Positions 16,949 to 26,104 of a stretch of 64,000 nt of DNA are shown here, in pieces. Origin of the DNA: Ottowia thiooxydans DSM 14619 (GTDB lineage Bacteria > Pseudomonadota > Gammaproteobacteria > Burkholderiales > Burkholderiaceae_C). A model generated the notes under the pieces. That model saw only the letters and a program-made list of their open reading frames with translations. It had not been told where the DNA came from and searched no databases. The first letter of the stretch is position 1. The number at the start of each line of letters is the position of its first letter. The position numbers and the translations under genes are program-made. The stretch spans positions 372,001 through 436,000 of the forward strand of contig NZ_KE383943.1 in assembly GCF_000422885.1 (NCBI RefSeq), given 5' to 3'.

Positions 16949-17683
16949 ATGAAATTGTCATATACTAATTTTGTGATCAAAAAAGCCCCCACATCTGCTG
17001 CCCAGGTAACGCATGAGCCCGTACCCGCACAGGTGCGTCAGCAAGTTGCCGGTGCATTGCGCAACTCCCTGGAGGGCGGAAAGTTCACCCCGGGTGAACG
17101 CCTGATTGAGCGAGACCTTTGTGTGCAGATGGGGGTGTCACGCCCCTCGCTGCGCGAGGCCCTGCGCGAACTGGAAAGTGAAGGCCTTGTGACGAGCATC
17201 GCGAATCGGGGTGTCTTCGTCAGCGTTCTCAGTGTCCGGGACGTTCGCGAGATCTACGAGGTACGCGAGCAACTCGAGGGATTGATTGCAGCGCGCTTCG
17301 CGCAATTTGCTTCACGCACGCAACTCGCGCGCTTTGAGTCTGCGGCCCACTGCCTCTTTGACGCGTATGAGTGCCCGGAAGAACTTATCTCTGCAAGGCG
17401 GGACTTCTATGAGGCTCTCTGGGACGGGGCTGACCACGACCTGGCGACCTCCATGCTGCGTGGCATCCAACTGCGAGCCAATCAACTGCGCCGTATGACT
17501 CTCGCAGACCCTGATCGCATGCAGGAAAGCGTCCTTGAAACGAAGGAGCTTGTCGCGGCAATTCGCGCCCGCGACCCAGGCGCTGCTGCGGAGGTTGCAA
17601 AACTGCACGTGCGCAAGGCGGCGACTACCGCGCTGCGTTTGATGGAGCGCGACGCCGTATCCGTACACGCGCGCATCGCTTAG
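16949..17683 (+). CDS. GntR-family regulator (FadR/FCD subfamily)
   Basis: The protein of about 244 residues has the winged HTH (LIERDLCVQMGVSRPSLREALRELESEGLV) and an all-helical FCD effector domain. The start is uncertain. ATG 16949 is used here, but no Shine-Dalgarno sequence precedes it. GTG 16973, seven bases after a TATACT hexamer, would give a leaderless mRNA. It is the first gene of a GntR-Bug-hydrolase-AA_synth operon and likely its local repressor. Confidence 0.88.
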   Translation: MKLSYTNFVIKKAPTSAAQVTHEPVPAQVRQQVAGALRNSLEGGKFTPGERLIERDLCVQMGVSRPSLREALRELESEGLVTSIANRGVFVSVLSVRDVREIYEVREQLEGLIAARFAQFASRTQLARFESAAHCLFDAYECPEELISARRDFYEALWDGADHDLATSMLRGIQLRANQLRRMTLADPDRMQESVLETKELVAAIRARDPGAAAEVAKLHVRKAATTALRLMERDAVSVHARIA

Positions 17684-17753
17684 CGAAGACCCTGCCGTCC
17701 TCCGAATTTCCTGGGTTCACCGTATTTTTGTTCCACTCAATCTGGAGTTCACC

Positions 17754-18737
17754 GTGCTTTCAAGACTCTTTCGGAACGGCGCTACTGCGCTTTCACTGGT
17801 AGTTGCCGCGGCCACAAGCGCACCATCCATGGCACAGAGTTTTCCGGATCGTCCACTCAAACTGATCGTCCCGTTCGCCGCTGGCGGCGGGACGGATGTC
17901 GTAGGGCGTGGGATAGCGGTTGCATTGGGTAGCGAATTGGGGCAACCGGTCATCGTTGACAACCGCGGAGGGGCAGGCACCGCTATTGGTTCGGATGCAG
18001 TTGCCAAGTCTCCGCCTGATGGTTACACGATGCTCCTGAATGGGGGCTCCTTGTCCTACCTCCACGCCTTCGTCGCCAAGCTTCCGTTCGACACGGAAAA
18101 GGACTTCCGCCGCATCTCCACTGTTTCAGAACAACCCTTTGTTCTGACGGTGAGCAAAAGCCTTCCGGTGCGGAGTGTCGCCGAATTCGTGGCACTCGCA
18201 AAATCCAAACCGAAGACGTTGAACTTCGTGAGCGCAGGAGTCGGAAGCACCACCCACATGGAGTCCGAATTGCTTTGGCGCGAAATGGGAGTAAGCCTCA
18301 TACATGTACCCTACAGAGGCACGGCCCCGGCGGTTGCCGATTTGTTAGCTGGGCATGTCAACGTGATGTACACGACCCTAGCTGCCGCAGCCGAACTGAT
18401 CCGAACTGACAAGATCAAGGCACTCGCAGTCAGTTCTGCCACAAGGAGCAACGCTTTTCCTGATATTCCGACGATTGGAGAAGCTCTGAGGAATAAGTTC
18501 TCTCAGGCCAGCACGCTTTCGCTTTTCGTGCCGGCTGCCACACCCACGCCGGTTGCAGAGCGCCTCTTCGCCGCTACCCGCGCTGCATTGGCAGACCCCG
18601 CGCTCGTCTCACGCTTCAAGGAACAGGGCCTTACACCGATATCCTCCAAAACCCTCGCGGACGCAGAGGCGCACCAGAAGGCCGAGATGGCGCGCTGGGG
18701 AGCTATCGCCAAGGCGTTGGATATCAAGCCGGAGTGA
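17754..18737 (+). CDS. Bug/TctC-family periplasmic receptor 2
   Basis: The 327-residue protein starts with GTG after CTGGAG. It has a signal peptide (to SMA, about residue 25) and the Bug hallmarks FPDRPLKLIVPFAAGGGTDV, DNRGGAGT and SPPDGYTMLLNGG. The ligand is probably processed by the following hydrolase. It is 70 bp downstream of the GntR gene and 7 bp from the hydrolase gene, so the genes are one transcription unit. Confidence 0.93.
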   Translation: MLSRLFRNGATALSLVVAAATSAPSMAQSFPDRPLKLIVPFAAGGGTDVVGRGIAVALGSELGQPVIVDNRGGAGTAIGSDAVAKSPPDGYTMLLNGGSLSYLHAFVAKLPFDTEKDFRRISTVSEQPFVLTVSKSLPVRSVAEFVALAKSKPKTLNFVSAGVGSTTHMESELLWREMGVSLIHVPYRGTAPAVADLLAGHVNVMYTTLAAAAELIRTDKIKALAVSSATRSNAFPDIPTIGEALRNKFSQASTLSLFVPAATPTPVAERLFAATRAALADPALVSRFKEQGLTPISSKTLADAEAHQKAEMARWGAIAKALDIKPE

Positions 18738-18744
18738 ACTTGAC

Positions 18745-19548
18745 ATGACGACGTTGCTGAAGAGTCGCGAATTCACGGTCAATGGATTGCGCGCACGTGT
18801 TCAAGGCCAAGGCCGGCGAGTGGTCTTTGTACACGGCGTCGGCTCTTACCTCGAGAGCTGGGATGGTGTGATGGCGGAGATGGGCGCGGGTACGGAGGGA
18901 CTGGCCTTCGATCTGCGCGGCCACGGCAGATCGGAACGCACTCCCGGTCCTTATAGCCTGACGGGTTTCTGCGAAGACCTGAGGAGCCTCGTCGATCATT
19001 GTGCTTGGGATCAATTCGATCTGGTCGGCTTCTCCCTTGGTGGCCTGATTGCACAAGCCTGTGCGCTGCAAATGCCTGATCGCCTTGCCACGCTGACCAT
19101 TGTTAGCTCGGTGGCTGGTCGAACTCCCGAAGAAGCCGAGCGTGCACGCCAGCGCTCGCAAAGCCTCGCAGACCTTGGCCCACTGGCGCACTTGTCGGGG
19201 TCCGTGGATCGCTGGTTCTCGGACGACTTTCGCCGGCAGCATCCAGAGGTGGTTGAGGAGCGCATAGCGCGTTCCAAGGACATGGATGGGCGTTGCTTCT
19301 CCGATGCCTACGAAGTACTCGCGAACAACGACCTCATCGATCGCTTGCACGAGATTCACATCCCCACGCTGGTGATGACTGGTGAACACGACGTGGGATC
19401 TAACCCGCGGATGGCAAAACGCATGGGTGAGTCGATTCGGGGCGCAGAGGTCCACATCCTTGCGGGGTTGCGGCACAGCGTACTTATCGAGGCACCCCAC
19501 CTGGTGGGTGGATTGCTGCGCGAGTTCCATGCCCGGCATCCGCGCTGA
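18745..19548 (+). CDS. alpha/beta hydrolase, enol-lactonase-like
   Basis: The 267-residue alpha/beta-fold hydrolase has the oxyanion motif HGVGS, the nucleophile elbow GFSLGG (Ser97), an acid in TGEHDVGSN and the histidine in LRHSVLIEAPH. It resembles 3-oxoadipate enol-lactonase and related C-C or ester hydrolases, but the substrate is not determinable. It follows the Bug receptor gene by 7 bp, inside the unit flanked by inverted repeats. Confidence 0.9.
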   Translation: MTTLLKSREFTVNGLRARVQGQGRRVVFVHGVGSYLESWDGVMAEMGAGTEGLAFDLRGHGRSERTPGPYSLTGFCEDLRSLVDHCAWDQFDLVGFSLGGLIAQACALQMPDRLATLTIVSSVAGRTPEEAERARQRSQSLADLGPLAHLSGSVDRWFSDDFRRQHPEVVEERIARSKDMDGRCFSDAYEVLANNDLIDRLHEIHIPTLVMTGEHDVGSNPRMAKRMGESIRGAEVHILAGLRHSVLIEAPHLVGGLLREFHARHPR

Positions 19549-19590
19549 ACACTGGCCACCGACCTTCATCATTCAACAGGAGAAACCCAA

Positions 19591-20190
19591 TTGCCATTTC
19601 ATGTTCGCAAAATCGTGACCTTCAAGGAACTCATGCTCGTGGAAGGAGGTCGCGCACTCGCGAAGCCCATCGAGTTGATCGCAGTGGCTGCGATCATTCG
19701 GAATCCGTGGTCTGGCCGTGGTTTCGTCGAGGATCTTCGCCCCGAGCAACTCGATGGATGCGCGCAACTCGGTCGCACGATGGCGGAGCATATGGTGCGT
19801 GAGGTGGGTGATGTGTCGCGTGTGGAGTCATACGGAAAAGCGGCAGCTGTGGGCATGGATGGAGAGGTCGAGCACGCTTCTGCCGTGATCCACAACCTGC
19901 GATTTGGAAACCAGTACCGCAACGCGATGAAGGCAGAGAGCTACCTGTCGTTCACCAATAAGCGTGGCGGACCCAATACCTCGATTCAGATCCCGATGAA
20001 ACATCTGCACGAGACCTCGGCCCGCTCGCACTTCGTGACCTTCGAGTTCTCGGTGCCTGACGCACCGCACCAGGACGAGATCCTCGTCGCTATTGGTGCC
20101 GCGACGGGCGGTCGCGCACATCCGCGCATAGGGGATAGGCATCTCGATAACGAAGAACTGCGATCGGAAAGTGCAGCGGTAGCTGCGTAA
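19591..20190 (+). CDS. amino acid synthesis (AA_synth, DUF1185) family protein
   Basis: The 199-residue protein matches the AA_synth family as known from Burkholderiales: VRKIVTFKELMLVEGGR at the N-terminus, AAIIRNPWSGRGFVEDL, and a core with SYGKAAAVGMDGEVEHA and VAIGAATGGRAHPRIGDR. The family name comes from an old genetic link; the biochemical role is unknown. The start is TTG preceded by CAGGAG. It ends the four-gene operon, so a catabolic role for the imported compound is more likely than amino acid synthesis (inference). Confidence 0.85.
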   Translation: MPFHVRKIVTFKELMLVEGGRALAKPIELIAVAAIIRNPWSGRGFVEDLRPEQLDGCAQLGRTMAEHMVREVGDVSRVESYGKAAAVGMDGEVEHASAVIHNLRFGNQYRNAMKAESYLSFTNKRGGPNTSIQIPMKHLHETSARSHFVTFEFSVPDAPHQDEILVAIGAATGGRAHPRIGDRHLDNEELRSESAAVAA

Positions 20191-20248
20191 AAGCGGATTG
20201 CACTTTCTATTGGCAGCGGTAGGGTCCTGCGCGGTACGTCAGGGCCCT

Positions 20249-20267
20249 GTTCCAACTCACGACACTA
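20249..20267 (-). repeat. inverted copy of the MITE end sequence
   Basis: Read on the minus strand, this 19-bp stretch matches the left end of the 16548-16711 element at 17 of 19 positions (TAGTGTCGTGAGT, then A/T, GGAA). It lies between the AA_synth gene and the sugar ABC ATPase gene, so the GntR-to-AA_synth operon is bracketed by inverted copies. Confidence 0.65.
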
Positions 20268-20287
20268 GAGTTCGTGCTCTTGCGGAG

Positions 20288-21052
20288 TCAAGCCGCCTGA
20301 GTGTTCCCGACCATTATGAGGTGCGTTAAATCATCCGCCGTCAGATTGCCCAACGGCCGGTCGACAAACTTGCGGCCTGCACCCATGATGACCACGCGGT
20401 CGGCTAAGGCCACTACATCGCGCATGTTGTGGCTGATCAGCAGCACAGTACGGCCATCTGTTTTCAGTTTGCGGATAAGGTCCAAAACCAGCGCTGTTTC
20501 CTTGACCCCTAGTGCGGCTGTGGGCTCATCCATGATGATGATTTCGGCGTTCCAGCGCAGGGCGCGCGCAATAGCCACTGCCTGGCGTTGCCCGCCGGAA
20601 AATCGTTCAACCGGGCGCGTCATGTCAGTCACGCCTGCCGACAATCCGGACAAGTAGCGCTGTGATTCGGAGATCATCTTGGCCTTGTCGAGCACGCGCA
20701 GAAAAGGCAAGCCGAAGGGCTTGGTCAGCTCTGAGCCCATGAACACATTGGCTGCGATGGAGAGGCGGGGGGCGAGTGCGAGATCCTGGTAGATCGTGGC
20801 CACGCCTTTTTCCAGCGCATCATGGGGAGACCTGAACCTGACGGTTTCCCCGCGCAAGCTCATGGAGCCTGAGGTGGCTTCTTCGGCACCAGAGATGACC
20901 TTGATCAGGCTGGATTTTCCGGCACCGTTGTCACCGCAGAGCGCGACCACCTCTCCGGGATAAATGTCGAGGTCAACGTCGCGCACGGCCACGACCGCGC
21001 CGTAGCTCTTGCCGATACCGCGCAGCGAGAGTAGGGGAGTGGGAGCGGTCAT
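20288..21052 (-). CDS. sugar ABC transporter ATPase (single-domain, carbohydrate uptake type)
   Basis: The 254-residue single nucleotide-binding domain has Walker A GDNGAGKSS, signature RFSGGQRQ, Walker B IIMDEPTAALG and the H-loop in LLISHNMRD. GDNGAGKS and FSGGQRQ are typical of carbohydrate importers of the CUT2 class. Most CUT2 ATPases have two fused domains, so this is the shorter FrcA-like form. It is the last gene of a minus-strand group running kinase, permease, binding protein, ATPase. Confidence 0.92.
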   Translation of the reverse strand: MTAPTPLLSLRGIGKSYGAVVAVRDVDLDIYPGEVVALCGDNGAGKSSLIKVISGAEEATSGSMSLRGETVRFRSPHDALEKGVATIYQDLALAPRLSIAANVFMGSELTKPFGLPFLRVLDKAKMISESQRYLSGLSAGVTDMTRPVERFSGGQRQAVAIARALRWNAEIIIMDEPTAALGVKETALVLDLIRKLKTDGRTVLLISHNMRDVVALADRVVIMGAGRKFVDRPLGNLTADDLTHLIMVGNTQAA

Positions 21053-21079
21053 GGGTGTTTTTCAGTTCAGAAGGTGGGT

Positions 21080-21105
21080 ATGAGGGATTCGTTCACACCT
21101 TCTCA
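21080..21105 (-). repeat. dispersed repeat, copy 2
   Basis: This is an exact inverted copy of the 26-base core at 10802-10827. It sits between two genes of the sugar ABC operon, five bases past the binding-protein stop codon on the coding strand. It might act in the mRNA as a processing or stability signal, but no hairpin is evident in this copy alone. Confidence 0.75.
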
Positions 21106-21110
21106 GGTGA

Positions 21111-22058
21111 TTACTTCTTGCCCAGGAACTGTTGGACGTTGCTCTTGTCGACCAGCACGGATTCCAGGAACAGGTAAGGCCCGGAGGTGATGGCTGTCTT
21201 GGGCTGTTTCTTCACCACGATGGTGTCAATGGCATCCACGGCTTTTTGGCCCATCTGCTCGAAAGGCACGGACACAGTGGCCAGCAGGGACGAGGCGGGG
21301 TCTGCAATACGGCGATAGGTTTCAGGACCACCGTCTACCGATACCAGGGGAATCTGGCCTTTTTTGACGCCTTGCGCTTTCAGCAGATCGTCGATCACGT
21401 AGGCTTGGCCGTCAAAAGAAGCCCAGATACCTTGCACCTTGCCTTGGTTCTTCAGCAGCAGGGCTTGCATGCCGTTGCGCACATCGTCGCGCCAACTTTG
21501 GGTACGCGACATCGAAAACTTGCCAATCTCTTTCACGGCCTTGTTTTCGGAGAGCACGTCGTCCAGGATCTTGCCGCGAATGCGGGTGGCGAGGTTGAGG
21601 TCGAAGCGGGCGGTCAGGATGTCGCCTCTATAGTTCATCAGGCCCATTAGGTACAGCGCGGCATCGGCACCGATCTTGTATTCGTTGGTCTGAATGTCGA
21701 AGAGCGTGTAGGGGCTGGTGCCCGACATGATGGTGATCACCGGAATGCCCGCGGTTTTGGCGGCCTTGAACTGGGCATCGGCTTCCACAGGTTTGCCCAT
21801 GGCCACGATGATGGCGTCGACTTTTTTGGAGATCAACGCATCAAACTGTTCAGCGTGCTTGGGCAAAGCGCCTTCGGAATTGAGCAGTGTGACGCCCCAG
21901 CCTTTGGCCTTTGCGGCCTGGGCGGCGGCGTTGGCCGCGCGGGCATGAGTTTCTGAAGCAAACTGGAAGCCAACGATGCCCACTTCAAAAGCTTGCGCTG
22001 CAGGAATGAATGCGACCGCGGCGGCCAGCGCCAAAAGCACTTTCTTCAAACTCTTCAT
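21111..22058 (-). CDS. periplasmic sugar-binding protein (CUT2 / RbsB-like)
   Basis: The 315-residue protein has a signal peptide (to AQA, residue 23) and the type I periplasmic-binding fold of ribose/xylose-type receptors: DALISKKVDAIIVAMG, GIPVITIMSG and a second lobe with VQGIWASFDGQA and PLVSVDGGPETYRRI. A strong AAGGAG precedes the ATG. With the FGGY kinase upstream, a pentose, pentulose or sugar alcohol is the probable ligand. Confidence 0.92.
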   Translation of the reverse strand: MKSLKKVLLALAAAVAFIPAAQAFEVGIVGFQFASETHARAANAAAQAAKAKGWGVTLLNSEGALPKHAEQFDALISKKVDAIIVAMGKPVEADAQFKAAKTAGIPVITIMSGTSPYTLFDIQTNEYKIGADAALYLMGLMNYRGDILTARFDLNLATRIRGKILDDVLSENKAVKEIGKFSMSRTQSWRDDVRNGMQALLLKNQGKVQGIWASFDGQAYVIDDLLKAQGVKKGQIPLVSVDGGPETYRRIADPASSLLATVSVPFEQMGQKAVDAIDTIVVKKQPKTAITSGPYLFLESVLVDKSNVQQFLGKK

Positions 22059-22101
22059 CTCATGACTCCTTGGGTAATTTTTTGCTTGACGGAAAAAGAC
22101 G

Positions 22102-23058
22102 TTAGACCTTGAAGGCAGCCTTTTTCAGCACACTGGCTGAGAAAGCTACCGAACCAATGATGATCGCGCCCAGCATGATGTCTTGAATGTAGTAAGGCGC
22201 GCCCAGCAGCACCAGGCCATTGCCCAGCACCTTCAGCACCAGCGCCGCAAAAACGGTGCCCGCGATATTGGGCTTGCCCGGCTCAAACATGGTCATGCCC
22301 AGCAGCACGGCGGCAATTGCATAGAGAAAATAGTCGCCGGCCATATTGGGGGCAGCTGAAGATAGGTTCGCGGCCAGCAGCATGGCCGTGACACCAGCCA
22401 GTGCACCCGACAACAACAGACCGATGCGTTTCATGCGAGCGGTGAGAATGCCTGATAGACGCGCGGCCTCTTCAGCCTCTCCTGTAGCGACCATATGGGC
22501 ACCTGTACGCGTCCATTTGACCAAGCCCCAGGCAAAGGCTGTGACCACGATGAGCCAGAGAATCAGATGTGGAATACCACCCGTGCGGCCACGGGCCAGG
22601 CCGGTAAACGCTTCGGGCCAGCTACCTACAAAGGCCACCCCTCCAGTGATCATGAAACTCAGGCCCTTGGCAATGGCCGCAGTGCCCAGGGTCATGATGA
22701 GTGAGGGCACGTGCAGCCGGGTGACTCCAAAACCGTTGAAAACCCCCAGCACCGTACCCACACCAATCGCAGCAAGTGCGGCCATGGCTGGGTGGTATTC
22801 CTGTTGGATCAGCAAGCCGCAAACCACGGCAGCCAGGCTGGCGACTTCGGCCAGGGACAGGTCAAGTTCGGCAATCGTGAGTGCCAGCGCAAACCCCATC
22901 GAAAGAATGGCCAGGGTGCTGGTGTCTTTCAGAATATTGATGAGGTTGCCACTGCTCGCAAAATTGGGGGCAAAGATGGCAAAAAAGAGGATCAGCAAAA
23001 GACCGGCCATAGCCGTGCCGTAGCGGCTAATCAACTCTTGCCGTTGGAGGTTTCCCAT
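22102..23058 (-). CDS. sugar ABC transporter permease (RbsC-like)
   Basis: The 318-residue membrane protein has eight to ten helices and the BPD_transp_2 motifs LAILSMGFALALTIAELDLSLAEVA and SLIMTLGTAAIAKGLSFMITGG. It forms the channel for the sugar taken up by the neighbouring binding protein. There is no clear Shine-Dalgarno before the ATG. The 132-bp gap to the upstream kinase gene contains a LacI-type palindrome and may hold a second promoter. Confidence 0.92.
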   Translation of the reverse strand: MGNLQRQELISRYGTAMAGLLLILFFAIFAPNFASSGNLINILKDTSTLAILSMGFALALTIAELDLSLAEVASLAAVVCGLLIQQEYHPAMAALAAIGVGTVLGVFNGFGVTRLHVPSLIMTLGTAAIAKGLSFMITGGVAFVGSWPEAFTGLARGRTGGIPHLILWLIVVTAFAWGLVKWTRTGAHMVATGEAEEAARLSGILTARMKRIGLLLSGALAGVTAMLLAANLSSAAPNMAGDYFLYAIAAVLLGMTMFEPGKPNIAGTVFAALVLKVLGNGLVLLGAPYYIQDIMLGAIIIGSVAFSASVLKKAAFKV

Positions 23059-23116
23059 GCGTTACTTATTTTTTGCGAAGGCGGAGAGACGCACCTGAAT
23101 GTCGATTCCTGGAGGA

Positions 23117-23130
23117 GCGCGACGTTGCGC
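23117..23130. promoter_or_regulatory. LacI-type operator candidate between kinase and permease genes
   Basis: GCGCGACGTTGCGC is palindromic at 12 of 14 positions around a central CG, as in many LacI/GalR operators of sugar-uptake operons. No LacI-family gene is in the window, so the assignment rests on symmetry and context only. Confidence 0.25.
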
Positions 23131-23190
23131 GTTCTAGATCTAGTCGATGCCCAGAGAGCGGCCAATGATAACTGTTGCTGAATTGGCCGT

Positions 23191-24705
23191 TTAGCGCCCA
23201 GGCAGGGAATTGGTTTGGGGTGTCAAAGCCACCAAACCAGCGGAGATAGGCGCCAAAGCTGCCTCACTGCGCTTGAACAATTGAAAGAGCGCGTCGTACG
23301 CCCCCCGGCGCGCGGAACGCGGCTCATACCGGGTGGCCACCGTGGCAAGTTGGTCTTGCGCCTCAGCCAACGAGGAAAAATGTCCTGCCCCGGTCCAGGC
23401 AATGATGGCCGCACCCAGCAGACCTGACTCCTTGGCCTCGCCCACCACCACCGGGCGGTTGCAGATGTCGGCTTTGATTTGGGCCCAAATGGGGTTAGCG
23501 GAAGCTCCCCCGCCGAAGCGGATTTCACTAACAGGCTGACCAAGGGCGCTTTCTGCCCGCTCCAACACGATCCGATTAAGAAACGCCACGCCTTCCAGCA
23601 CCGCATAGGCCAGATCGGTGGCAGTGTGTTGTCGCTCCAGGCCGATGAAGGCGCCGCGCAGATCCGGGTTCCAGTAGGGCACCCGCTCCCCTTGCAGATA
23701 GGGTAAGAACAAGACTGGTTGAGGATGCCGGGGCAGGGTAGTTAAGTGGTCAATGCCCTGGGCTACGCCCTCAAAGCCACGTTCCGCACCACCCAGCACG
23801 CTCATTAGCCAGGCGGCTGTGTCGGCGCCGTTCTGGCTGGGGCCGCCGAGTTGCCAAAGCCCGCACCAATCGACGCTCATGAGCCCCTCTGCGGTGGCGG
23901 CCGTGGGGCCGACCACGCCGAGCACCTCGGTCGTTCCTGAGATGTTGTACGCATAACCGGCTCGCATGGCACCCAGACCTGTCACAGCCGCCCAAGTGTC
24001 ATTGGAGGCGCAAAACACCGGTACGTCTTGCAAGCGGCCAAGGGCACCGGGTAGACCCGATTGAACCTGGGCAACCTGGGCGCAAGGGTCCATGGTGCCC
24101 GGGATAAGCGTTGGCTTCAGCCCGACCACCTCGAAGGGGCTTGGCCCGCCGGAAGGTTCTGTACAGGCGCACAGGCGCGCCATTGAGACCGGATCGCTCG
24201 CTCTCTGCCCCGTTAAACGGAAGTTGAGCCAATCCTTGGGTTCCAGCACGCAATCGATCACCTCAAAATGATGCCGTTCCTCCTCAGCCATCCACGCCAG
24301 GCGGGCGAGCGGGTGAAATGCGTTGATATGTTCGGCTTCTGGGTGATGGGCCAGTTGCGCCTTAAGGCGGGTGGCCACGGCGCCCGCGCGTGTATCTTTC
24401 CAGGTGATGGCCGGTCGGATGGCCTGACCTGCCGAGTTGAGAAGCACCTGGGTCCGCGTGAAGCCGCAAATGGCTATGCCTTCAATGCGGTCAAAAAGCT
24501 CAGGCGCTGAACTGGCGAGCCGGTCAGCGGCCTCTATCAAGTTGGTCCACCAGATGTCAGCATCAAACTCAGAGCGCCCCTGAGGGTCTACCGGAATGGA
24601 GCCCGCAATGATGGCTTCAGCTTGTGTGTTGCCTTGCGCATCGATAAGCGCAGCACGAAAACTGGTGCCGCCCAGATCGCAAGCCAGGACCACTTTCATG
24701 CTCAT
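23191..24705 (-). CDS. FGGY-family carbohydrate kinase (xylulokinase-like)
   Basis: The 504-residue kinase phosphorylates a sugar or polyol with ATP. The N-terminal phosphate-binding loop is LACDLGGTSFRAALID. The central segment PAITWKDTRAG carries the conserved substrate Asp region, and the C-terminal FGGY_C domain has FGGGASANPIWAQIKADI. Length fits xylulokinase or related kinases; exact substrate unknown. Transcribed ahead of the ABC transporter genes, which would supply its substrate. Confidence 0.9.
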   Translation of the reverse strand: MSMKVVLACDLGGTSFRAALIDAQGNTQAEAIIAGSIPVDPQGRSEFDADIWWTNLIEAADRLASSAPELFDRIEGIAICGFTRTQVLLNSAGQAIRPAITWKDTRAGAVATRLKAQLAHHPEAEHINAFHPLARLAWMAEEERHHFEVIDCVLEPKDWLNFRLTGQRASDPVSMARLCACTEPSGGPSPFEVVGLKPTLIPGTMDPCAQVAQVQSGLPGALGRLQDVPVFCASNDTWAAVTGLGAMRAGYAYNISGTTEVLGVVGPTAATAEGLMSVDWCGLWQLGGPSQNGADTAAWLMSVLGGAERGFEGVAQGIDHLTTLPRHPQPVLFLPYLQGERVPYWNPDLRGAFIGLERQHTATDLAYAVLEGVAFLNRIVLERAESALGQPVSEIRFGGGASANPIWAQIKADICNRPVVVGEAKESGLLGAAIIAWTGAGHFSSLAEAQDQLATVATRYEPRSARRGAYDALFQLFKRSEAALAPISAGLVALTPQTNSLPGR

Positions 24706-24956
24706 ACTTTTTCAAACCGCAGGTTAAGCAGAACTTGACGTCCGGGGCGGTAGCAGGGGGATCTCAGCATCATGAAACGGGTCGCGTCGAAGCAGTTTGG
24801 GGGCAGGGGAACTGACTGGGTTACCCATTTTCGTTGATGGCGCGAACGAGTGGGACGCAGACGTCAACGACCGCGAGCTCACTGTGCTACCCCATTGCTG
24901 CCAATGGCAACAACAAATTCGCTCATCCGGATATATGAAGCACAGCTAGCTCGCGC

Positions 24957-25805
24957 TCAGCGCGCCTCTGCCAAAAAGGCCAGCAGCCGCGCGGTGGCGT
25001 CCTGGGTGATCTGCGGATCGTAGGTGTAACCGAGCGAAGTGAGCCCGGGCTTGTCCCAGCCGTGAGTAGCATTCGGGAACACGTGCCATTGCACCGGCTT
25101 ACCCGCGGCTTTCATCTCGTCCAAAAGCGGGAAGCAGGGCGAGGGTGGCACCTCAGTGTCGCGCCCAGCCAGCAGCATCAGTACCGGGCGATCGATGTCC
25201 TTCAGCAGCAACGTGTAATTCTTGTATGCGCAACTCCCGTAGTTGGCCACCGTAGCGGCAAAGCGCGCTTCGGAGCCCACGAGTTGCGCGCTCTGCGGGG
25301 AGGCCAGCAGCGCTGACATGAAGGCACCCCAGCTGTAGCCCACCTGATAGATGCGCGCCTTGTCCACGAAAGGCTTCGACGCCAAGAATGCCAGCGCCGC
25401 ATAGGCGTCTGCGATGCCGGTCGATGAGGTGGGAGTCCGCGCGCGGCAGTCGTCAAAGCCTCGTGGGCCGAAGCTATCCACCACGAGCACCACATGGCCT
25501 GCGGCCAGCAGCGACTGCGCGTGCCGCTTCATGTGGACGTTGGGCGCGCCTTTCAATCCACCGCAGGTGTGCATCAATACTGTGGCAGGAAAGGGCCCTT
25601 CGCCTGCCGGTTTGAATACCGTGTTGGCTACGTCAGTGAAAATGCCAATGGAGTCCTTTGCTTCAGCAGCGAAGGTCACTGGCTTCAGGTCAATCGATGC
25701 TCCCAGTTGCGCGCGCAGATCCTGCGCGTGAGCCGGCATCAAGGCCGCGGTGAGCCACAGGGTCACCAGTGCAGCTATTTGGTCATATCTTGGGTGCAGC
25801 CGCAT
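24957..25805 (-). CDS. secreted dienelactone hydrolase-family protein
   Basis: The 282-residue protein has a signal peptide (ending AHA, about residue 27) and an alpha/beta-hydrolase domain of the dienelactone hydrolase type. The nucleophile elbow is GYSWGA, with Ser instead of the Cys of true dienelactone hydrolases. An acid lies in LLAGRDTEVPPS and the His in NATHGWD. The oxyanion segment is HTCGGLKG. A longer upstream frame exists but lacks a signal peptide and overlaps the intergenic region. The substrate is unknown. Confidence 0.85.
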   Translation of the reverse strand: MRLHPRYDQIAALVTLWLTAALMPAHAQDLRAQLGASIDLKPVTFAAEAKDSIGIFTDVANTVFKPAGEGPFPATVLMHTCGGLKGAPNVHMKRHAQSLLAAGHVVLVVDSFGPRGFDDCRARTPTSSTGIADAYAALAFLASKPFVDKARIYQVGYSWGAFMSALLASPQSAQLVGSEARFAATVANYGSCAYKNYTLLLKDIDRPVLMLLAGRDTEVPPSPCFPLLDEMKAAGKPVQWHVFPNATHGWDKPGLTSLGYTYDPQITQDATARLLAFLAEAR

Positions 25806-26104
25806 AGAGTGCCTTATCTGGGTACATTGACATGCAGGCATTATTGTTAGCGGCGCTACGTTGTACAACCCCACAATCAGGGGGAGTGCCGGACGAATCA
25901 GCGAGATGACACGAGTGCTAGCCAGGCGGATGGCCACGCCGTGAGAAGCCCTATCCCTGATTTGGAACCCATCGCCCGTTAGTGCGTGAGGCCATTGCAA
26001 CTCTGCCCTTGCCGTCGTCTGAGTTTCTGTACTTTGTATTGAAATGTAAGTATTATCCATTAACGTGTTCTCCGCTGAGCAACGCGCATTACAGGAGGAA
26101 TTTC

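Noticed and set aside
25806-26060. Longer start of the dienelactone hydrolase-like protein
   Set aside because: It would bury the clear signal peptide beginning at 25805.
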